NCBI RefSeq assembly: GCF_001888165.1
Contig: NZ_CP015455.1
Coordinates: forward strand, 3,094,001-3,158,000
Length of the DNA stretch: 64,000 bases
DNA from: Syntrophotalea acetylenica
Lineage (GTDB): Bacteria; Desulfobacterota; Desulfuromonadia; Desulfuromonadales; Syntrophotaleaceae
Reading direction: 5' to 3'
The position numbers and the translations under genes are program-made. The notes under the pieces were generated by a model. That model saw only the letters and a list, made by a program, of their open reading frames with translations, searched no databases and was not told the origin of the DNA. This document shows positions 55,580 to 64,000 of this stretch, piece by piece. Positions within the stretch are counted from its first letter, which is position 1. Each line of letters begins with the position of its first letter.

Positions 55580-56752
55580 TTACATGGCAGCTTTGTAGAT
55601 GCCGATGATTTGATCCAGGGTAGCTTTACGGGGGTTGGTAAGTCCGCAAGCGTCTTTCATGGCGTTTTCGGCCATGGTCTTGAGGTCTGCTTCTTTAACA
55701 TTCAGTTCGGCCAAGCCGGACGGGATGCCGATGGAAGCGGACAGTTCGCGGATGGCTTCGATACCGGCAGCGGCTGCTTCGGTAATGCTCAGGCCTTCGG
55801 TCGGCACGCCCATGAAACGGGCGATGTCAGCGTAGCGATCCGGGCAGGCGATCAGGTTGAAGTCGCAGACGGCCGGCAGCAGGATGGCGTTGCAGACGCC
55901 GTGGGGCAGATTGTAGAAGCCGCCCAGCTGGTGAGCCATGGCATGTACGTGACCCAGAGAAGCGTTGTTGAAGGCCATGCCGGCCATGTATTGTGCATAG
56001 CACATGGCGTCGCGAGCAGCGATGTTGGAGCCGAGTGCAACGGCGGGACGCAGCCACTGGGCGATCAGACGGATGGCTTTTTCAGCAACGGCGTCGGTGA
56101 TCGGGGTGGCGATGGTGGAGACATAGGCTTCCACGGCGTGGGTCAGGGCGTCCATACCGGTAGCGGCGGTCAGTGCGGGGGGCTTGCCCAGCATCAGGAT
56201 GGGATCGTCGATCGCCACGATCGGGGTTACACGCCAGTCAACGATAGCCATTTTGACATGGGTATCGGTATTGGTGATGATGCAGAAGCGGGTCATTTCA
56301 GAAGCGGTACCCGCGGTGGTGTTGATGGAGATCAGGGGAGTCAGAGGCACGGAGCTCTTGTTTACGCCCTCGTAATCGCGGATGTTGCCGCCGCCAGCGG
56401 CAACCAGGCCGACGCCTTTGGCGCAGTCATGGGAAGAACCGCCACCCAGAGAAACGAGGAAGTCACAACCGTTGTCCTTGAATGCCTTCAAGCCAGCGGC
56501 GACGTTTTGGTCGGTCGGGTTGGGTTCGGCACCAGGGAAAATAGCTACATCGACGCCAGCTTCTTTCAGATAACCGGCGATTTTTTCGGACACGCCCATT
56601 TTATGGAGACCGGCGTCGGTGATGATCAACGCTTTTTTAGCGCCCAGCTCTTTCGCCTTGGGGCCGACTTCCTTGGCACAACCAGGGCCCATCAGGGTAA
56701 CGCTAGGAATGAAGAAGCCGAAAGTAGTTTCTGCGAGATTTACAACGGGCAT
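55580..56752 (-). CDS. iron-containing alcohol dehydrogenase ADH2
   Basis: The 390-residue intact group III alcohol dehydrogenase has the NAD-binding loop [11 protein letters not shown] near residue 97-107, DALTHAVEAYVS near 202-213 (iron-binding Asp/His), and the two further histidines in MAHQLGGF and NLPHGVCNA. It probably oxidises ethanol or related alcohols to aldehyde for AOR or Mop. It is nearly identical to ADH1 over long stretches, and it has its own promoter and two terminators. AGGAGG precedes the start. Confidence 0.93.
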   Translation of the reverse strand: MPVVNLAETTFGFFIPSVTLMGPGCAKEVGPKAKELGAKKALIITDAGLHKMGVSEKIAGYLKEAGVDVAIFPGAEPNPTDQNVAAGLKAFKDNGCDFLVSLGGGSSHDCAKGVGLVAAGGGNIRDYEGVNKSSVPLTPLISINTTAGTASEMTRFCIITNTDTHVKMAIVDWRVTPIVAIDDPILMLGKPPALTAATGMDALTHAVEAYVSTIATPITDAVAEKAIRLIAQWLRPAVALGSNIAARDAMCYAQYMAGMAFNNASLGHVHAMAHQLGGFYNLPHGVCNAILLPAVCDFNLIACPDRYADIARFMGVPTEGLSITEAAAAGIEAIRELSASIGIPSGLAELNVKEADLKTMAENAMKDACGLTNPRKATLDQIIGIYKAAM

Positions 56753-56932
56753 GATGAATCCTCCTCATAAGATGAGTTTTTGTGAAAGCACCAAGCTCTC
56801 ACACACTAAGTGGAACATCCGCTTGAAAATCTTACTACGTAATGCCGACACAAATTCAAAGACAGCTCAAATCACAATACCGCGTCTCTGGTGAGTCACC
56901 TCCTTCCGCACGATGTAGCGATTCCTCGACTC

Positions 56933-56961
56933 AAATAAAGCATATGTTTACTTTTTGTCAA
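56933..56961 (-). promoter_or_regulatory. candidate sigma-70 promoter of ADH2
   Basis: On the minus strand a perfect TTGACA (56961-56956) and TTATTT (56938-56933) are 17 bases apart, 180 bases above the start codon. The leader contains AAGGAGGTGA (minus strand, about 56904-56895), a perfect ribosome-binding sequence with no start codon at the usual distance. Confidence 0.5.
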
Positions 56962-57951
56962 AACACCGTTTTTGAATTTCCGGGTCGCGGCTTATTGACA
57001 ATAGCAATTAGGGTGCCAGCAACTCTTTTGATGTTTCATTCAAAAACAAAACGGTGGAACTTTTCATCGCCTCGCCACTGGGTGAACTGGGCAACCCCTG
57101 TCGCCTTGGGCAAAACTCTCTTCAAAGAAAACAAAACACGGTTCGCTTTTTACCGAAACCAGCCTGAAACCAAACCGGAATACGGTGAAGCCAGCGTGAA
57201 TCGCCCATGTTCCATAAGTTATCCATTGTATCAATCGCGTTGCGTTCCGTATCGTTTTGGAACACCTGGGAGAAATCGAACCGCATCGCCGCCCCCATCG
57301 CCGCCCCCATCGCCGCCCCTCCGCCAACCCGGGCAAACTGTTGCCGCTTTTGTTTGTGGTTGAAAAATTCCCGACATTATTCTAACTTGGGAGGCCGTTC
57401 AGGGGCCTGGTGAAGGACGGCCTGCTTTTCGCGGACGGACATGACTGTTATCGCAGCGCTGTCCGCCCCGGGAAAAGTGTCGAACTCGAACACTGTTATT
57501 CAGGCTGCATTACCGACGGGGCCGATGGCGCCCGGGCAAGGTTTTGCGCGAAGAAAATCCCTGCGCCTCGCACGGGAGATCTGTGGCGTTTCGGTGACAG
57601 GCGAAACCTGTCCCACCGCGCCCTGCTGACCGAAACGATTGTCCACCGAATCTTCTGTTTTCAAAGAACTCCAGCTTCCGGGCTCTTTCAAGCACGACGA
57701 TTGCCAGTTTAGCAGAGTTTTCTTGAACCGCATCGCCGTGGGCGCTTTTTTCGCAAAGACGTCGTTTTATTCGTCATATTCTTGTTTGTACATAATACAT
57801 CCCGCCCATGCCTGCCGTCTTCGATGACGACAAACCATGGGCGGCAATTTGTGCGGGTGGGTGCCCGGTGCCGTCCTCGCGGGAAATTCCAGTTCACGCA
57901 GCCATGCCGGACGGACGACAAAATATCACTCGCGAAGGAGACCAATTCATC
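56962..57951. other. about 1-kb region without a clear gene, between ADH2 and moeA
   Basis: This region contains several short open frames on both strands but none with a convincing motif. A minus-strand frame at 57122-57310 begins with a ribosome-like GGGGCGG and a repeated Met-Gly-Ala-Ala start; it may be a small protein or a remnant. A 12-base triplet repeat lies at 57284-57319. The stretch 57420-57800 may belong to the moeA leader. No terminator or promoter was clear. Confidence 0.4.
57284..57319 (+). repeat. three tandem copies of a 12-base unit (CATCGCCGCCCC)
   Basis: CATCGCCGCCCC is repeated exactly three times at 57284, 57296 and 57308. On the minus strand it would encode Met-Gly-Ala-Ala repeats in the small frame at 57122-57310. 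Copy number is a multiple of three bases, so any frame is kept. Confidence 0.85.
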
Positions 57952-59169
57952 ATGCCGAGCTTTTATGAAGCCAGGAAACTTATTCTTGACAGCGTTCCCC
58001 TCCTTGGCCGGGAGAGGGTCTTGATCACCGATGCTGTCGGCCGCGTTCTGTCCGAAGACCTCACCGCGACCTGGGATATGCCGCGATGGACCAATTCGGC
58101 CATGGACGGTTATGCCGTGCGCAGTCAGGACTGCCAGCAAGCCGGCCGCCTTCAGGTCATCGACTTTGTCGCCGCAGGAGGCGCTTCGGAAAAAATCGTC
58201 ACAGCCGGCACCGCCATCAAAATCATGACCGGCGCGCCGTTGCCCCAGGGAGCCGATGCTATCATTCCCGTCGAGGAAACCACCCTGGATGGGGCGGATA
58301 TCCTGGTTCATGAAAAGGTGAAACCCGGCGCCCACGTCCGACCCCGTGGCGAAGATGTCAAGATGGGAGAATGTATCGTTCCGCGCGGAACACTGCTGCG
58401 CCCTGCTGAAATCGGCATGCTGGCTTCCTACGGAAAAGCCTTCGTATCCGTGTATCGCAAACCCCGCGTCGCTGTTTTGTCCACGGGGGACGAACTGGTG
58501 GAAATTGGCGATACGCTCGCCGAGGACCGGATCATCAACAGCAATTCCCTGGCGCTGGCAGCAGCCCTCAAGGAAATCGGCGCCGAACCGATGATGCTCG
58601 GCATCGCGGCGGACAACCGTGTCAGCCACATGGAAAAAATCAGCGAAGGGCTCAAGGCCGACGCGCTGATCACGTCCGCGGGGGTCTCGACAGGCGACCG
58701 GGACTTCGTGCGCGCCATACTGGACGAACTTGGGGCGAAAACCCTGTTCTGCAAAGTCGACATAAAGCCCGGAAGGCCGACCACCTTTGCCTTGAAAAAT
58801 GACAAGCCGGTATTTTCCCTGCCTGGCAACCCGGTGTCGACCATGATCACCTTTGAAGAGCTGGTCAAGCCGGCGCTGCTGAAAATGATGGGGCATGCGC
58901 GGGTCATCAAGCAGGAATTTGAAGCGGTTCTGGAAACCGGTCTGAGCAAAAAACGGCTTGGCGTGCTCAACTTTCAGCGGGTGAAAATTACCGTTCGCGA
59001 TGGCAGATACTTTGCCAGCTGCGCCGGCGACCAGAATACCGGGATACTCAAAACCATGGTGCGTGCCGATGCTCTGGCCCTGCTGCCGGAGCACAAGGAT
59101 TCCTTTAATGTAGGCGATGTCGTCAAGGTCCACATGCTGAGTCCCCATATCGCCATGGAAGCGTTCTGA
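57952..59169 (+). CDS. moeA: molybdopterin molybdenumtransferase
   Basis: The 405-residue protein has the full MoeA layout: domain III DMPRWTNSAMDGYAV near residues 42-56, GAPLPQGADAIIPVEET near 98-114, and the MoCF-type domain from about 178 (RVAVLSTGDELVEIG; NSNSLALAAAL; SAGVSTGDRD; FSLPGNPVST). It inserts molybdate or tungstate into adenylated molybdopterin. GAAGGAGA precedes the ATG at 57952; a longer in-frame start exists but carries non-family sequence. A separate MoeA-like gene lies at 19211. It is placed between ADH2 and ADH3, near the W-enzyme. Confidence 0.94.
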   Translation: MPSFYEARKLILDSVPLLGRERVLITDAVGRVLSEDLTATWDMPRWTNSAMDGYAVRSQDCQQAGRLQVIDFVAAGGASEKIVTAGTAIKIMTGAPLPQGADAIIPVEETTLDGADILVHEKVKPGAHVRPRGEDVKMGECIVPRGTLLRPAEIGMLASYGKAFVSVYRKPRVAVLSTGDELVEIGDTLAEDRIINSNSLALAAALKEIGAEPMMLGIAADNRVSHMEKISEGLKADALITSAGVSTGDRDFVRAILDELGAKTLFCKVDIKPGRPTTFALKNDKPVFSLPGNPVSTMITFEELVKPALLKMMGHARVIKQEFEAVLETGLSKKRLGVLNFQRVKITVRDGRYFASCAGDQNTGILKTMVRADALALLPEHKDSFNVGDVVKVHMLSPHIAMEAF

Positions 59170-59308
59170 CGTCCCTAAACGCGGGCGTGTTTTTCATATC
59201 GCCTTTCCGGCGGCCTCCGCCTGACGACGCGACCCGCCCGGAGGATGGAACGAACGGTTTTTACTTTGATATTGCATGCTTTGGCTTCCGGCTTTGAAAA
59301 AGTTTGTT

Positions 59309-59336
59309 TTGACTCCAACTGCCGAATCACTATACT
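59309..59336 (+). promoter_or_regulatory. sigma-70-type promoter of ADH3
   Basis: TTGACT (59309-59314) and TATACT (59331-59336) are 16 bases apart, both one mismatch from consensus. Transcription would begin near 59343, leaving a leader of about 150 bases before the ADH3 start. Confidence 0.7.
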
Positions 59337-59338
59337 GT

Positions 59339-59410
59339 AAACGTCATACGGCCGTTTCGGTTGACGTTTGCGATGCAATGCCCCGTTTCTGTTTGCATCG
59401 GGGCGGTTTT
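59339..59410 (+). promoter_or_regulatory. possible attenuator or pseudoknot leader of ADH3
   Basis: AAACGTCA (59339-59346) pairs with TGACGTTT (59362-59369). CGATGCAA (59371-59378) pairs with TTGCATCG (59393-59400). TGCCCCG (59379-59385) also pairs with CGGGGCG (59399-59405), which runs into GTTTT, a terminator. The second and third helices interlock and share two bases, so they either exclude each other or form a pseudoknot. The ADH3 start is 87 bases downstream. Confidence 0.5.
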
Positions 59411-59496
59411 GAGCCCCCTTGTGATAAACCCGGCACCACCGAAACATTCCACCGTCGGCTGGACCAGTGATGAACCCGCACCCTGAGGGAGATGCC

Positions 59497-60648
59497 GTGA
59501 GCATTCGGAAATTCGTCACGCCGGAAATCATTTTCGGGCAGGGGGCACTCAGCCAGATCGGAGATAGTGCCGCGCGCAGTGGTGCGTCCAAGGTCTTCGT
59601 CGTCACGGACCAGGGGCTTATCGAAGCCGGCTGGGTCGACAAGGCGCTGCACTATCTGCGCACCGCCGGGCTGGAATACGAAATTTTTTCCTCCATCACA
59701 TCCAATCCCAAGGACTTTGAAGTCGCCGAAGGGGTCACCCACTACCTGCGGTCCCGGTGCGATGCGCTGGTGGCCGTGGGAGGCGGCAGCCCGGCGGATA
59801 CCGCCAAGGCTATCGCCATGCTGGCGACCAATGGCGGCGAGTTGCAGGATTACGAAGGAGTGAACCGAATCCGCCATCCGCTGCCGCCCATGGTGATTGT
59901 GCCAAGCACCGCGGGTACCGGTTCGGAAGTCAGCCAGTTCGCCATCATCGTTGACCACCAGCGCCGATTGAAGATGTCGATCATTTCCAAGTCACTGATT
60001 CCCGACATTGCCATCATCGACCCGGATCTGCTCAACACCAAACCCCCCAGGCTCGCCGCGGCCACCGGCATCGATGCCCTGTCCCATGCTATTGAATCCT
60101 ATGTTTCACTGGCCGCGACCCCGTTGACCGACATTCACGCCCTCAATGCCATCCGCTTGATCTTCGGCAACCTCAAACGTTCGGTGTTCGACCGCCATGA
60201 CGCCGAGGCAAACAACAACATGGCCATGGCCAGCCTCAATGCCGGCATAGCCTTTTCGAATGCAATCCTGGGCGCCGGGCATGCCATGACGCACCAGATC
60301 GACGGCCTTTTGGACACCCATCACGGCGAGACCAATGCCACTTTGCTGCCCCATGTCATGCAGTTCAATCTTCCCGAATGCCGCCAGAAGTTTACGCAAA
60401 TAGCCCGACAGATCGAGGCTTCCGCAACGGATCAGGATCGATGCGAGGATCTCTCGGAACAGGCCATCGAAGCGGTGCGCAGGCTGACAAGGGACATCGG
60501 CCTGCACAAAAGCCTGGCCGATGTCGGCCTGAAAAAGGAAAGCATCAAAACCCTGAGCCAGAACGCCCTTAACGATGCCTGTCTGGTGACCAATCCCCGC
60601 AACGCGACCGCCGAGGATATCGAACAGTTGTTTCTCAAGGCTTTTTAG
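59497..60648 (+). CDS. iron-containing alcohol dehydrogenase ADH3
   Basis: The 383-residue protein is a more distant group III alcohol dehydrogenase than ADH1 and ADH2. GGGSPADTAKAIAML near residue 90-104 is the NAD loop; DALSHAIESYVS near 193-204 and GHAMTHQIDGLLDTHHGETNA near 261-281 provide the iron ligands. It starts IRKFVTPEIIFGQGAL, typical of the family. GTG 59497 with GGGAG four bases before was preferred; ATG 59470 would add nine residues. A hairpin at 60661-60707 may end its transcript. It lies between moeA and the two-component pair. Confidence 0.9.
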   Translation: MSIRKFVTPEIIFGQGALSQIGDSAARSGASKVFVVTDQGLIEAGWVDKALHYLRTAGLEYEIFSSITSNPKDFEVAEGVTHYLRSRCDALVAVGGGSPADTAKAIAMLATNGGELQDYEGVNRIRHPLPPMVIVPSTAGTGSEVSQFAIIVDHQRRLKMSIISKSLIPDIAIIDPDLLNTKPPRLAAATGIDALSHAIESYVSLAATPLTDIHALNAIRLIFGNLKRSVFDRHDAEANNNMAMASLNAGIAFSNAILGAGHAMTHQIDGLLDTHHGETNATLLPHVMQFNLPECRQKFTQIARQIEASATDQDRCEDLSEQAIEAVRRLTRDIGLHKSLADVGLKKESIKTLSQNALNDACLVTNPRNATAEDIEQLFLKAF

Positions 60649-60660
60649 GACGCCGGTTAC

Positions 60661-60707
60661 CCGGCAGGCGGGAAGAACGTCCTTCGCACGTTCCCGTAAC
60701 CTGCCGG
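60661..60707 (+). terminator. long hairpin after ADH3
   Basis: CCGGCAGG (60661-60668) pairs with CCTGCCGG (60700-60707), with further GGGAA/TTCCC and AACGT/ACGTT pairing inside. It is followed by ATTTATG, not a strong T-run, so it may be a weak terminator or processing site. Confidence 0.5.
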
Positions 60708-60754
60708 ATTTATGCACAACTTCATGCCAATCCACTTTTGCAACGGTCGGGACC

Positions 60755-62425
60755 ATGCTCGATAAAAAATCGCTTATTGAGAATCTGACGGGGGTCAACT
60801 CCTCGAAGCTGAATTATTACGTCGAACTCAAAAAGCGAAATGCGGAAATCCTCAAACAAAACAGCAGACTTGAAATCCTCCATCAACTTTCCAGGGACAT
60901 CAACCTTGAGATGTCCACCGAAGATATGATCGAGAGGGCCTACCGGCAATTGCACCGCGCCTTGCCCTGCGACTTCCTGGCCCTGGCGCTGCTGCGGGGA
61001 GACGATCTCAGCATGCGCGCCGTGATCCCCCTGAAGCCGCGACGGCTGCCGGTTATCCCTGCCGGTTCCTTTGTCTGGGATGCGATGCGCACTGGTAAGG
61101 TGCGCATGTACGAGCCGGCACAGACCGCCGATCCATTTTTCAGGGTCTATCCGGAGCTGGCCAGGGATCTGCGCTGCATGGCCATCGCACCTCTGTTCAT
61201 GCGCACCGCCATTCAGGGGCTTCTGCTGGTCGGGAGCACCCAGAAAAATGCCTATGCCAAAGAAGAGCTCGGGTTTCTGCAACACCTTGCGGACCACCTG
61301 ACCATCAGCATCCAGAATGCCCGCCTCTACAAGGAGGTATCCCGGGCGCAGCAGGGCTGGGAAGCCACTTTCAAGGCCGTCACCGACCCGATTCTGTTGC
61401 TGGACCCGGACTACAATATTTTGCTCGACAACGGCCGGCAAATGCCTGAAATGGTTTCGGATCAGGCGGGCGCCAGAGGAATGAAGTGCTATGCGCGTCT
61501 TTACGGCCGTGACGTCCCCTGCGAGGGATGCCCCATGGAAACGCTCAAGAAGGATCCCAAACCGGTTTTCAAGCGGCTGGAAACCGATTCCGGCCTGGTC
61601 CTCGACCTCTTCTATTATCCGGTCCTGGATGAAAACCGACGCCTCACCGCCATTACCCACATCATCAAGGATGTCACGCAAAAAACCAACATGGAGGCCA
61701 AGCTCATGCATTCGGCACGACTTGCCGCCATCGGCGAAATGGCTGCCGGCGTCGCGCATGAACTCAACAGTCCCATGACCGTGATCATCGGTACCGCGCA
61801 GCTGATTCATCGCGAGTTTGAAAATCACCGGGAAATCCGCGAACCGCTGGAAGACATCGTCAACTGCGGCCTGCGCTGCAAGCGTATTATTCAGAATCTG
61901 CTGACTTTTTCCCGCCAGGACCACCTGCCCATGGCGGAAACGGACATCAACGAGGAAATCGAACGCGTCCTGCACCTCATCTATTATCAGATCGATCGCA
62001 ATCAGATCAGCGTCTGCAAAAACCTTGATCCCAATCTGCCCTTTACCAAGGCTAACGGGCGTCAGATTCAGCAGGTTCTGACCAATCTTCTCATCAATGC
62101 CAGGGATGCCCTGGCTGGCGTCGACCGTGAAAAGATCATCGAAGTGACATCACGCTGTGAATGCAATAGCAATGGACAGTGGATCATTATTTCTGTAAAA
62201 GACAACGGCATAGGGATCCCGGCGAAAAACCTGCAGCGGGTGTTCACGCCCTTTTATACCAGCAAGGAAGAATCCAAAGGAACCGGGCTGGGGCTGTCCG
62301 TCAGCCTGGGCATTGCCGAAGCACACGGAGGCTCTCTGGAAGTGGAAAGCACCTGCGGCCAGGGCAGCTGTTTTTCACTGCGCCTGCCGGTCAAAAAAGG
62401 TCCGGCTTACGATTTGAATATCTAA
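60755..62425 (+). CDS. GAF-PAS sensor histidine kinase
   Basis: The 556-residue cytoplasmic kinase lacks clear transmembrane segments. Residues 20-50 form a short helical region, about 55-190 a GAF domain (CDFLALALLRGDD, QGLLLVGSTQKNAY), and about 200-310 a PAS domain with the Cys cluster CYARLYGRDVPCEGCP near 248-263. The phosphorylated His335 lies in AAGVAHELNSPMTV. The ATPase has Asn448 (NARDAL), DNGIGIP and GTGLGLSVSLG. It likely phosphorylates the NtrC-type regulator encoded 19 bases downstream. The PAS cysteines suggest redox or metal sensing, an inference. Confidence 0.92.
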   Translation: MLDKKSLIENLTGVNSSKLNYYVELKKRNAEILKQNSRLEILHQLSRDINLEMSTEDMIERAYRQLHRALPCDFLALALLRGDDLSMRAVIPLKPRRLPVIPAGSFVWDAMRTGKVRMYEPAQTADPFFRVYPELARDLRCMAIAPLFMRTAIQGLLLVGSTQKNAYAKEELGFLQHLADHLTISIQNARLYKEVSRAQQGWEATFKAVTDPILLLDPDYNILLDNGRQMPEMVSDQAGARGMKCYARLYGRDVPCEGCPMETLKKDPKPVFKRLETDSGLVLDLFYYPVLDENRRLTAITHIIKDVTQKTNMEAKLMHSARLAAIGEMAAGVAHELNSPMTVIIGTAQLIHREFENHREIREPLEDIVNCGLRCKRIIQNLLTFSRQDHLPMAETDINEEIERVLHLIYYQIDRNQISVCKNLDPNLPFTKANGRQIQQVLTNLLINARDALAGVDREKIIEVTSRCECNSNGQWIIISVKDNGIGIPAKNLQRVFTPFYTSKEESKGTGLGLSVSLGIAEAHGGSLEVESTCGQGSCFSLRLPVKKGPAYDLNI

Positions 62426-62444
62426 ATCCAAAGGTGGTGTAATC

Positions 62445-63989
62445 TTGTCAAAGGTAAGTGTCCTGATCATCGATGACGAGGAATCTGTCTGTACATTTTT
62501 CCGGCGTCTGCTGCAAAGAAAAGGATATCGGACCGTTACCGCGGTCAATGAAGAGGAAGCGCTGCGGGCTCTGGACTGCGGCACCTACAACGTGGCCATG
62601 GTAGACCTGAAGCTGCCAGACACCGACGGCCTGACCCTGTTGAAACATATCAAGGCGCGGCAGCCTGCCTGCGAGGTCATTATCATGACCGGCTTCAGCA
62701 CCATCAAAACCGCAGTGCAGGCCATGCAACTGGGCGCTTACGAATATCTGGAAAAACCCTTTGAAGACATCAAGCTTATCGAAAGGCTGATCGAAAAAGC
62801 CACCGCGGTCAGCTGCCAGGGCCCCAGGGAAGAAGAGGAGGAATGGAGTGAGCTGGCCAAATCGACCGGATTCCTGGTCGGCAACTGCCCCGATATGCGG
62901 CATCTCGTCTCCCTGGCCTACAAAATTGCGCCGAAAGACATCAGCGTCCTGATTCAGGGTGAAACCGGCACCGGCAAGGAAGTGCTGGCACGATTCATTC
63001 ATACGGCTTCGGCCCGCTCCGATCAGATGTTTATCCCCATCAACTGCGGGGCCCTGTCGGACAACCTGCTGGAAAGCGAACTTTTCGGCCACGAACGCGG
63101 GTCCTTCACCGGCGCCGGCAACATGCGCCGTGGCATTTTTGAGATGGCCAACAAGGGAACCCTGTTTCTCGATGAAATCGGCGAGGCCAGCCTGGCCATT
63201 CAGGTCAAGTTGCTGCGCGTGCTGGAAACAGGGGAATTCATGCGCCTGGGCGGGGAAAAGCAGATCCATTGCGACGTTCGGGTGATTTCAGCGTCCAACG
63301 TCGACCTGGAAGAGGCCATGCTGCGGCGGGAGTTTCGCGAAGACCTTTTTTACCGTCTCAACGTGGTCAAGTTGGTCATCCCGCCATTGCGTTCCCGGGC
63401 GCAGGACATTCCAATGCTGGCCAGATATTTCGTCAAGCAGTTCAACCCGACCCTCACCCTCTCGGAGGAAATCCTCGATTTGCTGTGCCAGTACGACTGG
63501 CCGGGCAATATCCGCGAACTTTCCAACACGCTGCGCCAGGCGGTAGCGTTGTGCGACGGCAAGGTCATTCTTCCCGAACATTTTTCCGGCAAGCTGACCG
63601 CCAGCAAACCGCGTTCGGCCGCGCAAAACGGGCAACAGGCCATGACCGCCGCACCCGCCTGCGAAGTCTCGTCGCACCAAGCCCAACCGCCGATGGAAAG
63701 ATTCTGGGAACATTACGGCACTCCGGAGGCATTGTCCCAGCTTTCAGACGGCGAATTGACCCAGTTGCTGAATTCCCTGCGGGGGCTCGAAGCCAACCTG
63801 TATGCCGTCATGCGTCAGAAAGGGCTTTCCTCATCTGGTAGCGAGGCATTGCGGGACTCGGAGGCTGCCTCCATCAAACGCACCCTGTTGCAGCATCGCT
63901 GGAACATCACCGAAGCTGCCCGCTCCCTTGGTATCGCCCGCAACACCCTGCATCGCAAGATCAAGAAATACGGGTTGCAAAATCAGTAA
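62445..63989 (+). CDS. NtrC-family sigma-54-dependent response regulator
   Basis: The 514-residue protein has a receiver domain (Asp54 in [11 protein letters not shown]; Lys near 104), an AAA+ domain from about 144 (Walker A GETGTGKE at 172-179; GSFTGAG where most family members have GAFTGA; Walker B LFLDEIG), and a Fis-type helix-turn-helix at the C-terminus ([24 protein letters not shown]). It activates RNA polymerase with sigma-54. The start is a TTG at 62445 with AGGTGG upstream. It is probably phosphorylated by the neighbouring kinase; targets are unknown, and no clear sigma-54 promoter was found before the ADH genes. Confidence 0.93.
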   Translation: MSKVSVLIIDDEESVCTFFRRLLQRKGYRTVTAVNEEEALRALDCGTYNVAMVDLKLPDTDGLTLLKHIKARQPACEVIIMTGFSTIKTAVQAMQLGAYEYLEKPFEDIKLIERLIEKATAVSCQGPREEEEEWSELAKSTGFLVGNCPDMRHLVSLAYKIAPKDISVLIQGETGTGKEVLARFIHTASARSDQMFIPINCGALSDNLLESELFGHERGSFTGAGNMRRGIFEMANKGTLFLDEIGEASLAIQVKLLRVLETGEFMRLGGEKQIHCDVRVISASNVDLEEAMLRREFREDLFYRLNVVKLVIPPLRSRAQDIPMLARYFVKQFNPTLTLSEEILDLLCQYDWPGNIRELSNTLRQAVALCDGKVILPEHFSGKLTASKPRSAAQNGQQAMTAAPACEVSSHQAQPPMERFWEHYGTPEALSQLSDGELTQLLNSLRGLEANLYAVMRQKGLSSSGSEALRDSEAASIKRTLLQHRWNITEAARSLGIARNTLHRKIKKYGLQNQ

Positions 63990-64000
63990 GATCCATAATC

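Noticed and set aside
57122-57310. Small minus-strand protein beginning with Met-Gly-Ala-Ala repeats
   Set aside because: No family, no clear promoter, and the start is made of a simple repeat; kept only as a note in the unassigned region.

Overview
The window is one contiguous, mostly GC-rich bacterial chromosome segment. Its gene content fits a strictly anaerobic deltaproteobacterium of the Desulfuromonadales, closest in style to Pelobacter/Syntrophotalea. The pointers are a fused NuoBCD complex I operon, a Desulfovibrio-type molybdenum aldehyde oxidoreductase with a large accessory cluster, a tungsten-type aldehyde:ferredoxin oxidoreductase (AOR) between two near-duplicate iron-dependent alcohol dehydrogenases, and an NtrC-type two-component system. 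The genus is an inference from family composition; no search was run.

Layout. (1) 1-2.3 kb: the end of a gene that may be hisZ, purA, tRNA-Lys and tRNA-Glu with their own promoter and terminator, and rnhA. (2) 2.4-17.1 kb: a complete nuo operon, A-BCD-E-F-G-H-I-J-K-L-M-N, ending in a CoA-binding protein and a terminator. nuoM carries two frameshifts. (3) 17.2-20.2 kb: two DUF2292-like small genes, each followed by a matching structured element and terminator, with a Cys-rich mini-protein, a NifX-like protein and a MoeA-like protein among them. (4) 20.3-32.7 kb: mop (molybdenum aldehyde oxidoreductase) and its accessory set: a FAD/Fe-S/CCG fusion protein, a CxxC mini-protein, a methyltransferase, a C-GCAxxG-C-C protein, a radical SAM protein, a PaaK-like CoA ligase, XdhC, a nucleotidyltransferase-HD protein and a histidine phosphatase. 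(5) 32.9-37.8 kb: modB-modC, a structured leader, DUF364, DUF3343, a cysteine desulfurase and modA. (6) 37.8-50.1 kb: mainly minus-strand housekeeping genes: metF-type fusion, nudix, rpe, rsmB, htpX, DUF116, fmt, def, sucCD, transaldolase and folK. (7) 50.2-64 kb: ADH1, an AT-rich regulatory island, thiF-like, MoaD/ThiS-like, AOR, ADH2, moeA, ADH3, a histidine kinase and an NtrC-family regulator.

How it fits together. Alcohol dehydrogenases would make aldehyde. A W-enzyme (AOR, giving reduced ferredoxin) and a Mo-enzyme (Mop) would oxidise it to acid. Complex I handles NADH and quinone electrons. Molybdate/tungstate uptake, cofactor assembly (MoeA, MoaD-like, ThiF-like, XdhC, MobA-like) and sulfur mobilisation (desulfurase plus DUF3343) are encoded beside the enzymes that need them.

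A data caution: six single-base losses, all in homopolymer runs, disrupt five otherwise well-conserved genes (nuoM twice, the radical SAM gene, the nucleotidyltransferase-HD gene, modC and ADH1). ADH2 preserves the intact version of the ADH1 site. Systematic homopolymer under-calling is the simplest explanation, so these genes may be intact in the organism.
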